From: Streptomyces ruber
Lineage (GTDB): Bacteria > Actinomycetota > Actinomycetes > Streptomycetales > Streptomycetaceae
Length of the DNA stretch: 64,000 nucleotides
Reading direction: 5' to 3'
Assembly (NCBI RefSeq): GCF_014648075.1
Contig: NZ_BMQK01000003.1
Coordinates: 434,001 to 498,000, forward strand
Position numbers and translations under genes: made by a program. The notes below the pieces were generated by a model, which saw only the letters and a program-made list of their open reading frames with translations, was not told the DNA's origin and did not search any database. This document shows positions 1-9,373 of the stretch, one piece after another (the stretch's first letter is position 1; every line of letters begins with the position of its first letter).

Positions 1-1155
1 GGCCACTACGGCCCCCGGCTGCGCGAGCACCTGGAGGGCTTCTCCCACCTGTTCGGCGGGGACGGGGCACCGATCCACTTCGGCCGCTCCCTGACGTACC
101 GTTTCGCCGCGACGGCCGCGGTGGGTCTGGGCGCCGTCACCGGCCACACCCCGCTCGCCCCCGGTGTCTCGCGCCGTCTGGCGAGCGGGGCGCTGCGGTA
201 CTTCCTCGACCGGGGCGCGGTCGGCGACGACGGGCTGCTGAGCCTCGGCTGGCACGGCCCGCACGAGGCGAGCCTCCAGCGCTACTCGGGCCCGGCCTCC
301 CCGTACTGGGCGTCCAAGGCGTTCGTCTGCCTGCTCGCCCCGGAGGACCACCCGCTGTGGACGGTCCCCGAGGAGGCGGCGCCCGTCGAGGAGGCCGACC
401 GGGTGCTGGCCCTCCCCGCGCCCGGCCTGCTGGTGCAGTCCACGCGCGCGGACGGGATCGTACGGCTGCACAACCACGGCAGCGACACCGTGCGCCCGCA
501 CGGGGGGGAGTCGGCCGCGCAGGACTCCCCGCACTACGGCCGGCAGGCGTACTCGACGGTCACCGGACCGACCGCGCCGGGGAACGTCCCCGACAACCAC
601 TTCGCCGTCGAGGTGGCGGGAGTGCCCAGTGTGCGCCGCCGCGTTCACCCGCTGGGCGCCGGTGACGGCTGGGCGGCGTCCTGGCACCGGCCGGTGTTCG
701 CCTCCGGCCCGCCGATGGTGCCGGGGCTGCGCGTCACGAGCGTGGTCGTGGCCCGGGGCCGGTACGAACTGAGGGTGCACCGTGTGGTGGGCGCGCCGCC
801 CGGGGCCCGTGCCGTCCAGACGGGCTGGGCGACCGGCCCCGAGGAGCGGGTGCGGAGCCTGCTGCGCGGACTGCACGGCTGGGCCGGGCAGGACGAGCTC
901 CGCGCACCGCAGGGCACCGCGTACACCCCCTGGGCCCGCGTCCCGCGCCTGACCGCACCGGTCGAGGGCACCGCCGTGTACGCCTGCCTGGCCGTGCTGA
1001 CGGCGGAGGAGGACGACGCACCGCTCGCGCGCGCGGCGGAGGTGGAGACGGCGGACGCGCACGGAGTCACGGTGCGCTGGGCGGACGGCACCGTCACCCG
1101 GGTCGGCTTCGCCCCGGCCGCCGCGGCCGTCTCCGTGACCGTGACCGAGGAGTGA
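1..1155 (+). CDS. DUF2264 domain-containing protein (5' end outside window)
   Basis: The reading frame is open from the first base of the window, so the N-terminus is missing and 384 codons are seen. The segment around residues 10-45 of the visible part (FSHLFG followed by GAPIHFGRSLTYRFA) and the later ALRYFLDRGAV and SPYWASKAF stretches match the DUF2264 family, large soluble proteins of unknown function. Some relatives are found near carbohydrate-metabolism genes. An internal GTG at 121 is not a real start because the family motif begins upstream of it. The gene ends about 150 bp before the hemerythrin gene. Family assignment is firm; function is unknown. Confidence 0.85.
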   Translation, partial: GHYGPRLREHLEGFSHLFGGDGAPIHFGRSLTYRFAATAAVGLGAVTGHTPLAPGVSRRLASGALRYFLDRGAVGDDGLLSLGWHGPHEASLQRYSGPASPYWASKAFVCLLAPEDHPLWTVPEEAAPVEEADRVLALPAPGLLVQSTRADGIVRLHNHGSDTVRPHGGESAAQDSPHYGRQAYSTVTGPTAPGNVPDNHFAVEVAGVPSVRRRVHPLGAGDGWAASWHRPVFASGPPMVPGLRVTSVVVARGRYELRVHRVVGAPPGARAVQTGWATGPEERVRSLLRGLHGWAGQDELRAPQGTAYTPWARVPRLTAPVEGTAVYACLAVLTAEEDDAPLARAAEVETADAHGVTVRWADGTVTRVGFAPAAAAVSVTVTEE

Positions 1156-1308
1156 ACGTGCTCCCGGCCGGCTGATCCGCGTCTCCGGTCCGACGCGCCG
1201 CCCGGCGGACCAATCCGCCGGTTACCGTCACCGGCTCCGTTACCTATGGGGCGGCGGCGCACAGCTCCCGTCGCCGCCCCCCTCACCGCCTGCAGCAAGG
1301 AGTCTTCC

Positions 1309-1872
1309 GTGGGACACGGCGGAGACGTCATTCACGAACTGACCACCGACCACCGCGAGGTCGAGGAGATGTTCCAGCAGATCGAGGCCCTGCCGTCCGG
1401 CCACAGCCGGCGCAAGGAACTCGCCGACCAGGCCACCATCGAGCTGGTGCGCCATGCCGTCGCCGAGGAGATGTACCTGTACCCGGCGGTGCGCAAGACC
1501 CTTGCCGACGGGAACGGCATCGCCGACAAGGAGATCGACGACCACTCCGCGGCCGAGCTCACCATGAAGGAGCTGGAGCGCTGCCGGGCCGACGACCCGC
1601 AGTTCGACCGGCTGATGCTCCAGCTGATGAGCGAGATCCGCGACCACGTGGCGGACGAGGAGGGCAACCTCTTCCGGATGATGCGGCAGTCCTGCGCCGC
1701 CGACGAGCTGAACCGGCTCGGGGACAAGGTGCGCATGGCGAAGAAGACGGCGCCGACCCGGCCGCACCCTTCCGCCCCGGACACCCCGCCCGGCAACAAG
1801 CTCCTCGACCCGGGCGCCGGGATGATCGACCGGCTGCGTGACGCGCTGACCGGACGCGGCAAGTCCGGCTGA
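1309..1872 (+). CDS. Hemerythrin HHE cation-binding domain protein
   Basis: A 187-residue protein with the helical-bundle iron-binding pattern of bacterial hemerythrins. The likely ligand motifs in order are HELTTDHREVEEMF near the N-terminus, RHAVAEEMYLYP, DDHSAAEL and RDHVADEEGNLF. Family members bind a diiron centre and act in O2, NO or redox sensing and storage in the cytoplasm. The C-terminal 45 residues are Pro/Lys-rich and look disordered. The GTG at 1309 is chosen because AAGGAG lies at 1297-1302; an upstream ATG at 1246 in the same frame has no such site. The next gene is convergent. A short TTACCTATGG stretch 60 bp upstream could be part of its promoter. Confidence 0.88.
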   Translation: MGHGGDVIHELTTDHREVEEMFQQIEALPSGHSRRKELADQATIELVRHAVAEEMYLYPAVRKTLADGNGIADKEIDDHSAAELTMKELERCRADDPQFDRLMLQLMSEIRDHVADEEGNLFRMMRQSCAADELNRLGDKVRMAKKTAPTRPHPSAPDTPPGNKLLDPGAGMIDRLRDALTGRGKSG

Positions 1873-1899
1873 GGCCACCGGGCCGCCGCGACCGGCCGG

Positions 1900-3513
1900 C
1901 TATCCGTCGTTGTCGCGCCACCGGCCCCCGGTGGGCCGGGTGTCGAAGCGGGTGGCCGACACGGCGTTGCCGGCGAGGTCGTTGTCGGAGGCCTGGCCGC
2001 CCGTCCAGCTGCCGTCCGGCGTGATCCAGATGCCGTGGCTCTGGGTCCCGGACCGCCGGCCGTCCCTGATCAGGTTGGCGTGCAGCTGAGGCCTCGTCAT
2101 CGCGGCCGCGACGGTCAGCCCGGCCCGCCGCCCGCCGCCGTCGGGGAGCTCGTACGCGGTGCCCGGCGCGGGCACACCGTCCTCCCAGGCGGTGCCCGCG
2201 CCGGGCCGTACCGGCGCCAGGACCAGCTCGGTCGCGGTGTTGGACAGCACCACCGCGCTCCGCCCGCCCACCGTCACCCGCTTGCCCCGGTGCCCGTCCG
2301 GGGGCCAGCCGGCGCGTCCGTCGACGACGGACAGCTCGCCGTACCGCACCCCCGGCCCGCCGCCCGTGACCGCGGGCGCGGCCCGCCGGCCGTTGCCACG
2401 GATGCGGTTGCCCACGAGCGCCGGGTCCCGCAGCGGCGCGTCGACGCGGACGCCGTCGAGCGCGTTGTCCCGGATGTCGTTGGACTCCAGCACGATGTCC
2501 GCGGCGGGCTCCCGGCCGCCGCCCGCCGGGGCGTACTGCCAGTAGCCGTACCGCCCGTTGTTGCTGATGCGGTTGGAGCGCAGGGCGTACGGGCCCGGGG
2601 TGCCGCCGATCGCGACGCCGTCGCGCACGTTGCCGTCGACGACGCAGCCCGTGACGATGCCGCCCCGGCCGCCGGCGCCCGAGGCGCCCCGCGACGACAC
2701 GTCGAGGCCGGCCTCGTGGTTGCCGAGCATCACCGACGAGGTGACCAGCAGCCCGTCGGCCCCCCGGTCGGAGATGCCGAACCGGTTGTCCTCGGTGTGA
2801 CAGGCGGTGATCCGGATGCCGCGCGGCGGCGGCCACATGCCTTCCCGCAGCTCCACCGAGATGCCGTCGGCGTCGTTGCCGGTCGCCGTGCAGGCGGTCA
2901 CCGTCAGCCGCTCCACCGCGCCCCAGCCGCCGACGCCGATGCCGATCCCGGCGCCGCCCGTCCGCGCGCCGGGGTCCTGCCGCCCGCACCGCTCCGCCAG
3001 CACCGCCTCGACGATCGTGTCCTGGAGGAAGTCGCAGCCGAACCCGGTCGCCGCGGTGTCGTGCACGTACAGGTCGCCGAACCGGCCCCGCTTCACGTAC
3101 TGCAGGCAGAGGCCCCCCGCCAGCGGGTCGTACGACTCCGTGCGCACCCCCGAGCCGTCGATCTCGAAGTGCGCGAAGGTGACGTCCGCCAGGTGGTCGT
3201 CCGGGCCGGCGCCGTGCCGCGCGGCGGTGAACCAGGCCAGCGGCACGGGCCGGTCCGGGGCACCCGGGTTGCGGAGGACGAAGCACGTGGCGCCCCGCCC
3301 GGCACCGATCAGGGACACTCCGCTGCGCCAGACGACGGCCTCGTCCCGGACCAGGTAGCGGCCGGCGGGGACACGGACGGTCCGCGGGCGGCCGTCCGCG
3401 GCACAGGCCGCGCCCAGCGTGTCCACCAGCGCCGCGAGCGCCGGCCGGTCGTCGGCGGCGCCGTCACCGACCAGACCGTGCTCCCGGGCGTCGACGGTCA
3501 GTGGCACGGACAT
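1900..3513 (-). CDS. Right-handed parallel beta-helix repeat protein (pectate-lyase superfamily)
   Basis: A 537-residue protein. The N-terminus (DAREHGLVGDGAADDRPAL) is the typical opening of the pectate-lyase-3 superfamily fold. It is followed by many short beta-helix coils rich in NRI, GNxxxG and SNxI turns (for example RSNRISNNGRYGYW and ESNDIRDNALDGV), as expected for a solenoid that binds or cleaves polysaccharide. No signal peptide is visible, so it is either cytoplasmic or exported by another route. The ATG at 3513 has a strong upstream GGAAGGGGG. Catalytic residues cannot be assigned from the sequence, so the substrate is unknown. It is convergent with the hemerythrin gene and stands alone. 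Confidence 0.8.
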   Translation of the reverse strand: MSVPLTVDAREHGLVGDGAADDRPALAALVDTLGAACAADGRPRTVRVPAGRYLVRDEAVVWRSGVSLIGAGRGATCFVLRNPGAPDRPVPLAWFTAARHGAGPDDHLADVTFAHFEIDGSGVRTESYDPLAGGLCLQYVKRGRFGDLYVHDTAATGFGCDFLQDTIVEAVLAERCGRQDPGARTGGAGIGIGVGGWGAVERLTVTACTATGNDADGISVELREGMWPPPRGIRITACHTEDNRFGISDRGADGLLVTSSVMLGNHEAGLDVSSRGASGAGGRGGIVTGCVVDGNVRDGVAIGGTPGPYALRSNRISNNGRYGYWQYAPAGGGREPAADIVLESNDIRDNALDGVRVDAPLRDPALVGNRIRGNGRRAAPAVTGGGPGVRYGELSVVDGRAGWPPDGHRGKRVTVGGRSAVVLSNTATELVLAPVRPGAGTAWEDGVPAPGTAYELPDGGGRRAGLTVAAAMTRPQLHANLIRDGRRSGTQSHGIWITPDGSWTGGQASDNDLAGNAVSATRFDTRPTGGRWRDNDG

Positions 3514-3939
3514 GGTGCCCCCCCTTCCGGACTGCCGCGAGGGCCGGGTACCAGCCATTCGCGTCGGCTAACCCGGCCGGTCCGCCGCCCCCGGAGCCGC
3601 ACACGCAACCCGCCGCGGGGCCCCTGGACACCGGGCCGCGTCCGTCACTCGGCCAGCACGGACGTCCGGCGGCCCCGCGCGTACGGACCTCCCGGCGCCG
3701 GAGCCCCGCCTGCCCGTGACGCCCCGCCCGCCACCGGGTGCCCTCGGGTCCCCGGTCCTCCCGCTCGTGGTGTCCCGTCCCTCGCGGAGCGGCGCCGCGG
3801 GCTCCCGGCGTGCGGTCGGCGGCGTGCCGGGAGACCGTACAAGGGCACGGGAACCAGCCGCGTCGGCGGCCGGGCGGGTGGGTGGCCCCGTTGTGGGAAC
3901 TTGGCGTGGCGAGGTGATCCCCCGAGAGACGGGAGAGTC
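3514..3939. other. Intergenic region between divergent genes
   Basis: These 426 bases separate the beta-helix gene and the Lys-rich protein gene, which are divergent, so both promoters should be here. A GGAACTT stretch at about 3896 resembles the GGAAC -35 element of ECF-sigma promoters, but no convincing -10 was found at the right distance. I see no gene, tRNA or long repeat. Confidence 0.4.
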
Positions 3940-4482
3940 ATGGCTCAGCAGGAATCGTCGTCCTCCCTTCCGAAACCGTTGCGGCCCGCGGCCGCGGCAC
4001 TGCGGAAGGTGCCCGGTGCCGGACTGGTGGGCAGGGCGGCCGAAGGCACGCTGGACAGGATCGGGGCGGTGTCGCCGCGCGGCCGGCGGATGGTGGTGTA
4101 CGCGGGGGCCGGTGTGCTCGGCGTCGTCGGCGTGGTGGAGTGGCCCGTCGCGCTGACCGGTGCCGCCGTGGTCTGGCTGACCCAGCCGCGGCCCGGCGAC
4201 CAAGACGGGGAGGACGAGGGGGCGCGCTCCGCGGACACCGCGGAGAAGGAACCGGCCGCCGAGCTGGAGGCACCGGACAAGGACAAGGCGTCCGGCGGGC
4301 ACAAGGCGTCGGGCAAGGCGAAGAAGTCGTCCGGCGGGGGGAAGCCGGCCGGCAAGGCGAAGTCGTCGGGCGGCGGCAAGGCGCCCGCCGGCCGGGCCTC
4401 GTCCGGCGGCAAGAAGGCGAAGACCAAGGCGGCGTCCACGAACCGTCCCGGCGTGACGGCACGGCTCCGCCCCGAGGGCTGA
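3940..4482 (+). CDS. Single-span membrane protein with Lys/Ala/Ser/Gly-rich tail
   Basis: A 180-residue protein of unknown function. Residues about 50-80 hold one or two hydrophobic spans (VVYAGAGVLGVVGVVEWPVA, then ALTGAAVVWLTQ). An acidic linker follows, then a tail of about 70 residues built of KASGG, KAKKSSGGG and KAPAGRASS blocks, like the basic tails of actinobacterial HupS and Rho that bind nucleic acid. The frame is open far upstream, but ATG 3940 begins the hydrophilic N-terminus and follows GGGAGAG. Only 9 bp separate it from the P-type ATPase gene, so the two are almost surely co-transcribed. It may be an accessory protein for that pump; that is inference from position only. Confidence 0.8.
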   Translation: MAQQESSSSLPKPLRPAAAALRKVPGAGLVGRAAEGTLDRIGAVSPRGRRMVVYAGAGVLGVVGVVEWPVALTGAAVVWLTQPRPGDQDGEDEGARSADTAEKEPAAELEAPDKDKASGGHKASGKAKKSSGGGKPAGKAKSSGGGKAPAGRASSGGKKAKTKAASTNRPGVTARLRPEG

Positions 4483-4491
4483 GGGAACGAG

Positions 4492-7400
4492 ATGGTGCTC
4501 GCTTCGCTGACACGTCCGGTGGCCGTCGTCGCCGGTCTCGTACCGGCCGGTCCCCGGCTCGTCGCACGTGCGGCCGTGCCCGTCGCGGGCGCGGCCGCCG
4601 GCGCGGTCGCGCACGGCCTGCGGGCCGGCGTACGGACCGCGGACACGGCGGCCCGCATCGGACGCGTGGCCGGCGGCGCGCTGCGCCCGGGCGGACCGCG
4701 CCCCTGGCGCTCCGGCCGGCGCGCGCACCTCGCGCTGCGGCCCGCCGGCCACGGGCGGCCGAAGCGGCCGGGCGGCGTCGAGCACGCGGCGCGGAAGGTG
4801 GCCGCCGAGCTGGCGGCCCACCCCGACGTGGCGCTCGCGTACTGGGACGGCGGCCTCGCCCGCCTGGTGGTCACCGCGGCCGAGGACACGGCGGCCGACC
4901 GGGTGGTGAGTTACGCGACGAAGCTCGCCGAACAGCACGGCCTGGTCCAGAGCGACGAGGCGGTGGAGGAGTTCCCGCACCCCGGCGACCCGGCCGGGAT
5001 ACGGGCCGCCGCCGCGGCGCTGGGCGCCGACGCGGCGGGCATCGCGCTGGCCCTGGCCGGGGACGCGCTGCGGCTGCCCGTCTCGCCCCGCTGGATCACC
5101 GCGGTGGTGACCCTGCTCCGGGAGAACCCGCGCGTACGCGGCCTGCTCCGGGCCCGGCTCGGCCGCTCCCGCACGGACCTGCTCCTCGCCACGGCGAACG
5201 CCGCCGTGCACGGCGTGGGACGGACCCCCGTCTCCCTGGTCCTCGACGGCGGCCTGCGCCTGTGCCAGCTCGCCGAGACGGTCGTCCGCACCGCCGCCTT
5301 CGACGTCGTGCACGACGAGGTGTGCGGGCCCGACCGGTCCGGCGTGCCCGCGGACCGGGTGCCGCGCCCGCCGCTGCGGCAGTCACCGGCGCAGACGTAC
5401 GCCGATCACGCCTCCGCCGGGAGCCTGGCCGGTGCCGCGGTGACGATGCTGGTCAAGCACAGCGGGGCGGAGGCGGCGGAGGCCGTCCTCGCGGGCTCCC
5501 CGAAGGCCGCGCGCTACGGTCCCGCCGCCTTCAACGCGATCCTGAGCACCGCGCTGTCGTGGACGGGCGTACTGGTGCGCGACACGGAGCGGCTGCGCCA
5601 GCTGGAGACGGCCGGCACGGTCGTGCTGCACCCGAGCGCGCTGCGCCTGCCCGGCGACGGCGCCGACGCCTGGGCCGAGACGGTGCTGGACGCGGCACGC
5701 GGCGCCGGACTGCGGGTGGTCGTCGTGGACGACCCCGCCCTCGCCGACTTCACGACGCTCGCCGACCGCGTGGCCCCCGCGAGCCGGCCCTTCGGCGAAC
5801 TGGTCCGCTCCCTGCGCGAGCGCGGCGACGTGGTCGTCACGGTCGCCCGGCCGACGTCGGCCGACGACAGCGACGTACTGGCCGGGCTGCTCGGCGGCGA
5901 CGTGGCCCTCGCGCTCGCCGACCACGACGGTGCGATCGTGTGGGGCGCGGACGTCGTGGCCCTGCACGGGCTGGCCGACGTGTGGCGGCTGCTGACGGCC
6001 GTTCCGGCCGCCCGCGCGATCGGCCGCCGCTCGCAGATCCTGGCCCGGTCCGGCGCCGCGCTGTCCGGGCTGCTGGTGGCGGTCGGCGAACAGCGCTCCA
6101 AGCGCCGCACCACCCCGTCGCTGCTGCCCGGCCTGCGGCACGCGCCGGTCGACGCCGCCGCGGCCGCCGCCCTGCTGTCCGGGGTGTGGGCCGGGCGCGG
6201 CGTGGCGGCGGCCCCCTCCCCGCGCCCCCGGCCCCGCGTGCCCTGGCACGCGATGTCACCGGACGACGTGCTGTCCCGGCTGGAGGCCGACGAGCCCGGT
6301 GCCGCCGGGGACACCGAGGAGGCCGCGGCGCGGTCCGCCGGCCGGCTGCGCCGGACCGCCGCCGCCCTCGGCCGGACCCGGGCGCTGGCCCCCCTACGCT
6401 GGTCGTTCGAGCTCGCCCGGGCCATGCGCGACGAGCTCGACGACCCCCTCACCCCGGTCCTCGCGGTCGGCTCGGCCGCGGAGGCCATCCTCGGGTCCGC
6501 CGTGGACGCCCTGCTGGTCGTCGGCGCGCTCGACCTGAACGCGCTGGTCGGCGGCGTGCAGCGGCTGCGGGCCGAGAAGGCGCTGTCCGGTCTGCTGGCC
6601 GAGCAGAAACCCAAGGCGCGCGTCACGGGCCACATCAGGGACACGCACACCCGCCTCACCGACGCCGGCCGGCTCGCGCCGGGCGACGTCATCGACCTCA
6701 AGGGGGACGACGTGGTCCCCGCCGACGCCCGTCTGCTGTGGGAGGAGGGCCTGGAGGTCGACGAGTCCGCGCTCACCGGCGAGTCCCTGCCCGTGGACAA
6801 GCAGACGGAGCCGACCCCGCGTGCCGCGGTGCCCGACCGCAGGTCCATGGTCTTCGAGGGCACGACGGTGGTCGCCGGACGCGCCCGGGCCGTCGTCGTG
6901 GACGTCGGCGACCGCACCGAGGCGGCGCGCGCCGTGGCCCTCGCCGCCCGCACGAAGCCGTCCGCCGGAGTGCAGGCCCGGCTCCAGGAACTCACCGCCA
7001 AGGCCCTGCCGTTGACACTGGCGGGCGGGGCCGCCGTGACGGGCCTGTCGCTGCTGCGCGGCACGCCGGTACGCCGGGCGGTGAGCGGCGGTGTGGCCGT
7101 GGCCGTGGCCGCCGTGCCCGAGGGCCTGCCGCTGGTGGCGACGGTGGCGCAGCTCGCGGCCGCCCGCCGCCTCGGCCGGCGCGGCCTGCTGGTGCGCACC
7201 CCGCGCACCCTGGAGGCGCTGGGCCGCATGGACACCGTCTGCTTCGACAAGACCGGCACCCTCACCGAGAACAAGCTGCGCCTGGTACGGGTGACCGGCC
7301 CCGACGGCACGCCCCGCGCGACCGGCGACCCGGCGGCCGGACCCACGCTGCGCACCGCGGCCCGCGCCTGCCCGCGCATCAACGGCGACGGCGGATCGCG

Positions 7401-8853
7401 TCCGGTGCACGCCACCGACGAGGCCGTCCTGGACGCGGCGGGCCCCGGCCCGGACTGGACCCAGGAGGAGGGCCGCCCGTTCGAGGCCGCCCGCGGTTAC
7501 GCCGCCGCCGTCGGCCGGGCCGGCGACGGCGCGCGCGTCCTGGTCGTCAAGGGCGCCCCGGAGACCGTGCTGCCCGGGTGCGGCGGCGGCGACTCCGTCG
7601 CGTCCGACGCGGCCCATGCGCTGGCCGCCGCCGGACTGCGGGTCCTGGCGGTCGCCGAGCGCAAGCTGAGCGAGGACGAGAAACCGGCCGAGGTGCTGGA
7701 GGAGCCGCTGCGGGAGCTGCGGTTCACCGGACTGCTCGGTCTCGCGGACGTGGCCCGGGAGACGTCCACGGAGCTGATCGGGGAGCTGCGGAAGGCGGGC
7801 GTACGGCCCGTCATGCTGACCGGCGACCACCCGCAGACCGCCCGCGCCATCGCGGTGGACCTGGGCTGGCCCGAGGACACCTCCGTGGTCACCGGGGACG
7901 AACTCGCCGCGGCGGACCGGTCCGAGCGGGCCCGCATGCTGCGGGACGCCGATGTGGTGGCCCGCGTCGCGCCGGAGCAGAAGCTCCAGGTCGTCGAGGC
8001 GCTGCGGGACGCGGGCCGGGTGGTGGGCATGGTGGGCGACGGCGCCAACGACGCCGCCGCCATCCGCGCCGCCGACATCGGCGTCGGCATCCAGGCCCGC
8101 GGCTCCGCGGCCGCCCGCAACGCCGCGGACGTCGTCGTCACCGGTGACGACCTGTCGGTGCTGATCGTGGCGGTCGCCGAGGGCCGCGCCCTGTGGCGCA
8201 GCGTCGCCGACGCCATCGCGATCCTCATCGGCGGCAACGCCGGCGAGGTCGGCTTCGGCATCCTCGGCACCCTCCTGTCGGGCGCCGCACCGCTGTCGAC
8301 CCGTCAGATGCTGCTGGTGAACCTGTTCACGGACCTGTTCCCGGCGATCGCCGTGGCGGTGACCCCGAAGGAGGACCCGTCGCGGCGCCCGGAGCACGCG
8401 AACGGGGCGTCCGGCTCGGAGTCCGCCCCCGATCCGGGCGACGCGCCCCTCGGTACGGAACTGCTCGGCGCGCCCCTCATCGGCCAGATCCGCCACCGTG
8501 CGCTGACCACCACGCTGGGCGCCGTGGCGGCCTGGCTGGCCGGGCGTGTCACGCCGGGCACCACGGTCCGCGCGACGACGATGGCGCTGTGCGCGGTCGT
8601 CGGCACCCAGCTCGCCCAGACCCTGGGCGACCGGCGGCACAGCCGGCTGGTGCAGGGGACGTCGCTCGGCTCCGCCGCGGCACTGGTCGCGCTGGTCCAG
8701 ACGCCCGGCCTGAGCCAGCTCTTCGGCTGCACCCCGCTCGGTCCGGTCGCCTGGGCCGGTGTGGGCGCGGCGATCGTGCTCGCGGTGACCGGCCAGCGGT
8801 TCCTGCCCGGGGTGGAGGAGTTCGTGGCGAGGCACCTGCCGGAGACGGCGTGA
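4492..8853 (+). CDS. Very large P-type cation-transporting ATPase
   Basis: A 1453-residue P-type ATPase that couples ATP hydrolysis to cation transport across the membrane. Signature motifs are all present: actuator loop TGES at about 762, PEGLP in the ion-binding helix at about 876, phosphorylation loop DKTGT at about 919, MLTGDHPQTARAIA near 1110, and hinge GDGANDAAAIRAADIG at about 1182. PEGLP is typical of P2-type (Ca-like) pumps rather than CPx heavy-metal pumps. About 640 residues precede the core, much longer than usual; this resembles mycobacterial CtpI-like pumps, whose ion is not established. No Cys-based metal-binding domain is seen in that extension. It lies 9 bp after the Lys-rich membrane protein. 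Confidence 0.93.
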   Translation: MVLASLTRPVAVVAGLVPAGPRLVARAAVPVAGAAAGAVAHGLRAGVRTADTAARIGRVAGGALRPGGPRPWRSGRRAHLALRPAGHGRPKRPGGVEHAARKVAAELAAHPDVALAYWDGGLARLVVTAAEDTAADRVVSYATKLAEQHGLVQSDEAVEEFPHPGDPAGIRAAAAALGADAAGIALALAGDALRLPVSPRWITAVVTLLRENPRVRGLLRARLGRSRTDLLLATANAAVHGVGRTPVSLVLDGGLRLCQLAETVVRTAAFDVVHDEVCGPDRSGVPADRVPRPPLRQSPAQTYADHASAGSLAGAAVTMLVKHSGAEAAEAVLAGSPKAARYGPAAFNAILSTALSWTGVLVRDTERLRQLETAGTVVLHPSALRLPGDGADAWAETVLDAARGAGLRVVVVDDPALADFTTLADRVAPASRPFGELVRSLRERGDVVVTVARPTSADDSDVLAGLLGGDVALALADHDGAIVWGADVVALHGLADVWRLLTAVPAARAIGRRSQILARSGAALSGLLVAVGEQRSKRRTTPSLLPGLRHAPVDAAAAAALLSGVWAGRGVAAAPSPRPRPRVPWHAMSPDDVLSRLEADEPGAAGDTEEAAARSAGRLRRTAAALGRTRALAPLRWSFELARAMRDELDDPLTPVLAVGSAAEAILGSAVDALLVVGALDLNALVGGVQRLRAEKALSGLLAEQKPKARVTGHIRDTHTRLTDAGRLAPGDVIDLKGDDVVPADARLLWEEGLEVDESALTGESLPVDKQTEPTPRAAVPDRRSMVFEGTTVVAGRARAVVVDVGDRTEAARAVALAARTKPSAGVQARLQELTAKALPLTLAGGAAVTGLSLLRGTPVRRAVSGGVAVAVAAVPEGLPLVATVAQLAAARRLGRRGLLVRTPRTLEALGRMDTVCFDKTGTLTENKLRLVRVTGPDGTPRATGDPAAGPTLRTAARACPRINGDGGSRPVHATDEAVLDAAGPGPDWTQEEGRPFEAARGYAAAVGRAGDGARVLVVKGAPETVLPGCGGGDSVASDAAHALAAAGLRVLAVAERKLSEDEKPAEVLEEPLRELRFTGLLGLADVARETSTELIGELRKAGVRPVMLTGDHPQTARAIAVDLGWPEDTSVVTGDELAAADRSERARMLRDADVVARVAPEQKLQVVEALRDAGRVVGMVGDGANDAAAIRAADIGVGIQARGSAAARNAADVVVTGDDLSVLIVAVAEGRALWRSVADAIAILIGGNAGEVGFGILGTLLSGAAPLSTRQMLLVNLFTDLFPAIAVAVTPKEDPSRRPEHANGASGSESAPDPGDAPLGTELLGAPLIGQIRHRALTTTLGAVAAWLAGRVTPGTTVRATTMALCAVVGTQLAQTLGDRRHSRLVQGTSLGSAAALVALVQTPGLSQLFGCTPLGPVAWAGVGAAIVLAVTGQRFLPGVEEFVARHLPETA

Positions 8854-8873
8854 GCGGGACGAGCGCGTACGGG

Positions 8874-8910
8874 CGGGAGACACCCGGTCCACCCGGTGGG
8901 TAGTCTCCCG
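8874..8910 (+). terminator. Hairpin just before the RpiB-like start
   Basis: CGGGAGAC at 8874-8881 pairs with GTCTCCCG at 8903-8910. An inner ACCC/GGGT pairing could extend it. It ends 3 bp before the ATG at 8914 and 21 bp after the P-type ATPase stop. It could terminate the ATPase transcript, or it could occlude the start of the downstream gene in a read-through mRNA. There is no T-tract. Confidence 0.45.
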
Positions 8911-8913
8911 TCC

Positions 8914-9366
8914 ATGCGCATCTCCGTCTCCTCCGACATGGACGAACCCGTGGCCCGCTTCCTGGTGGAACGGCTGCGCGGCCGGGGCCACGAGGTCGTG
9001 ACGTACGGGGCGCTGCGTCCCGGGGACGACAGCCGGTGGGCGCCGTGCTCGGAGGCCGCGGCGCGCGACGTCGCCTCCGGGGCCTCGGACCAGGCGGTCG
9101 TGTGCTGCTGGACCGGCACGGGCGCGTCGATCGCCGCGAACAAGGTGCCGGGCGTCCGGGCGGCGCTGTGCACCGACGCGTACACGGCGGACGGCGCGCG
9201 CCGCTGGAACGACGCCAACGTGCTCGCGATCGGCCTGCGGCTGACGTCACAGCCGCTGCTGGAGGAGATCCTCGACGCCTGGTTCGCCGCGGGGGCCAGT
9301 GAGGACGCCGAGGACCGGGAGAACCTGGCCCACGTCGGACGGCTGGACGCCGGCCGCCTGGCGTGA
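8914..9366 (+). CDS. RpiB/LacA/LacB-family sugar-phosphate isomerase
   Basis: A 150-residue protein of the RpiB fold, which interconverts aldose and ketose phosphates such as ribose 5-phosphate and ribulose 5-phosphate. The N-terminal RISVSSDMDEPVARFL is the usual nucleotide-like fold opening. CCWTGTGASIAANKVPGVRA at residues 64-83 holds the family cysteine and the GTG phosphate loop, and the conserved NDANVLAIGLR follows. ATG 8914 is chosen; a GTG at 8896 is possible but lies inside a hairpin arm. No strong ribosome-binding site is visible because the hairpin at 8874-8910 abuts the start. Sugar specificity cannot be told from sequence. Confidence 0.88.
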   Translation: MRISVSSDMDEPVARFLVERLRGRGHEVVTYGALRPGDDSRWAPCSEAAARDVASGASDQAVVCCWTGTGASIAANKVPGVRAALCTDAYTADGARRWNDANVLAIGLRLTSQPLLEEILDAWFAAGASEDAEDRENLAHVGRLDAGRLA

Positions 9367-9373
9367 CCGGTCG

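Noticed and set aside
4140..8147. 1335-codon forward frame overlapping the P-type ATPase
   Set aside because: It is the +2 shadow of the ATPase gene, is full of Arg/Gly, and holds no motif.
6394..8991. 865-codon reverse frame opposite the P-type ATPase
   Set aside because: It is antisense to a gene with complete motifs; length is explained by high GC and stop avoidance.
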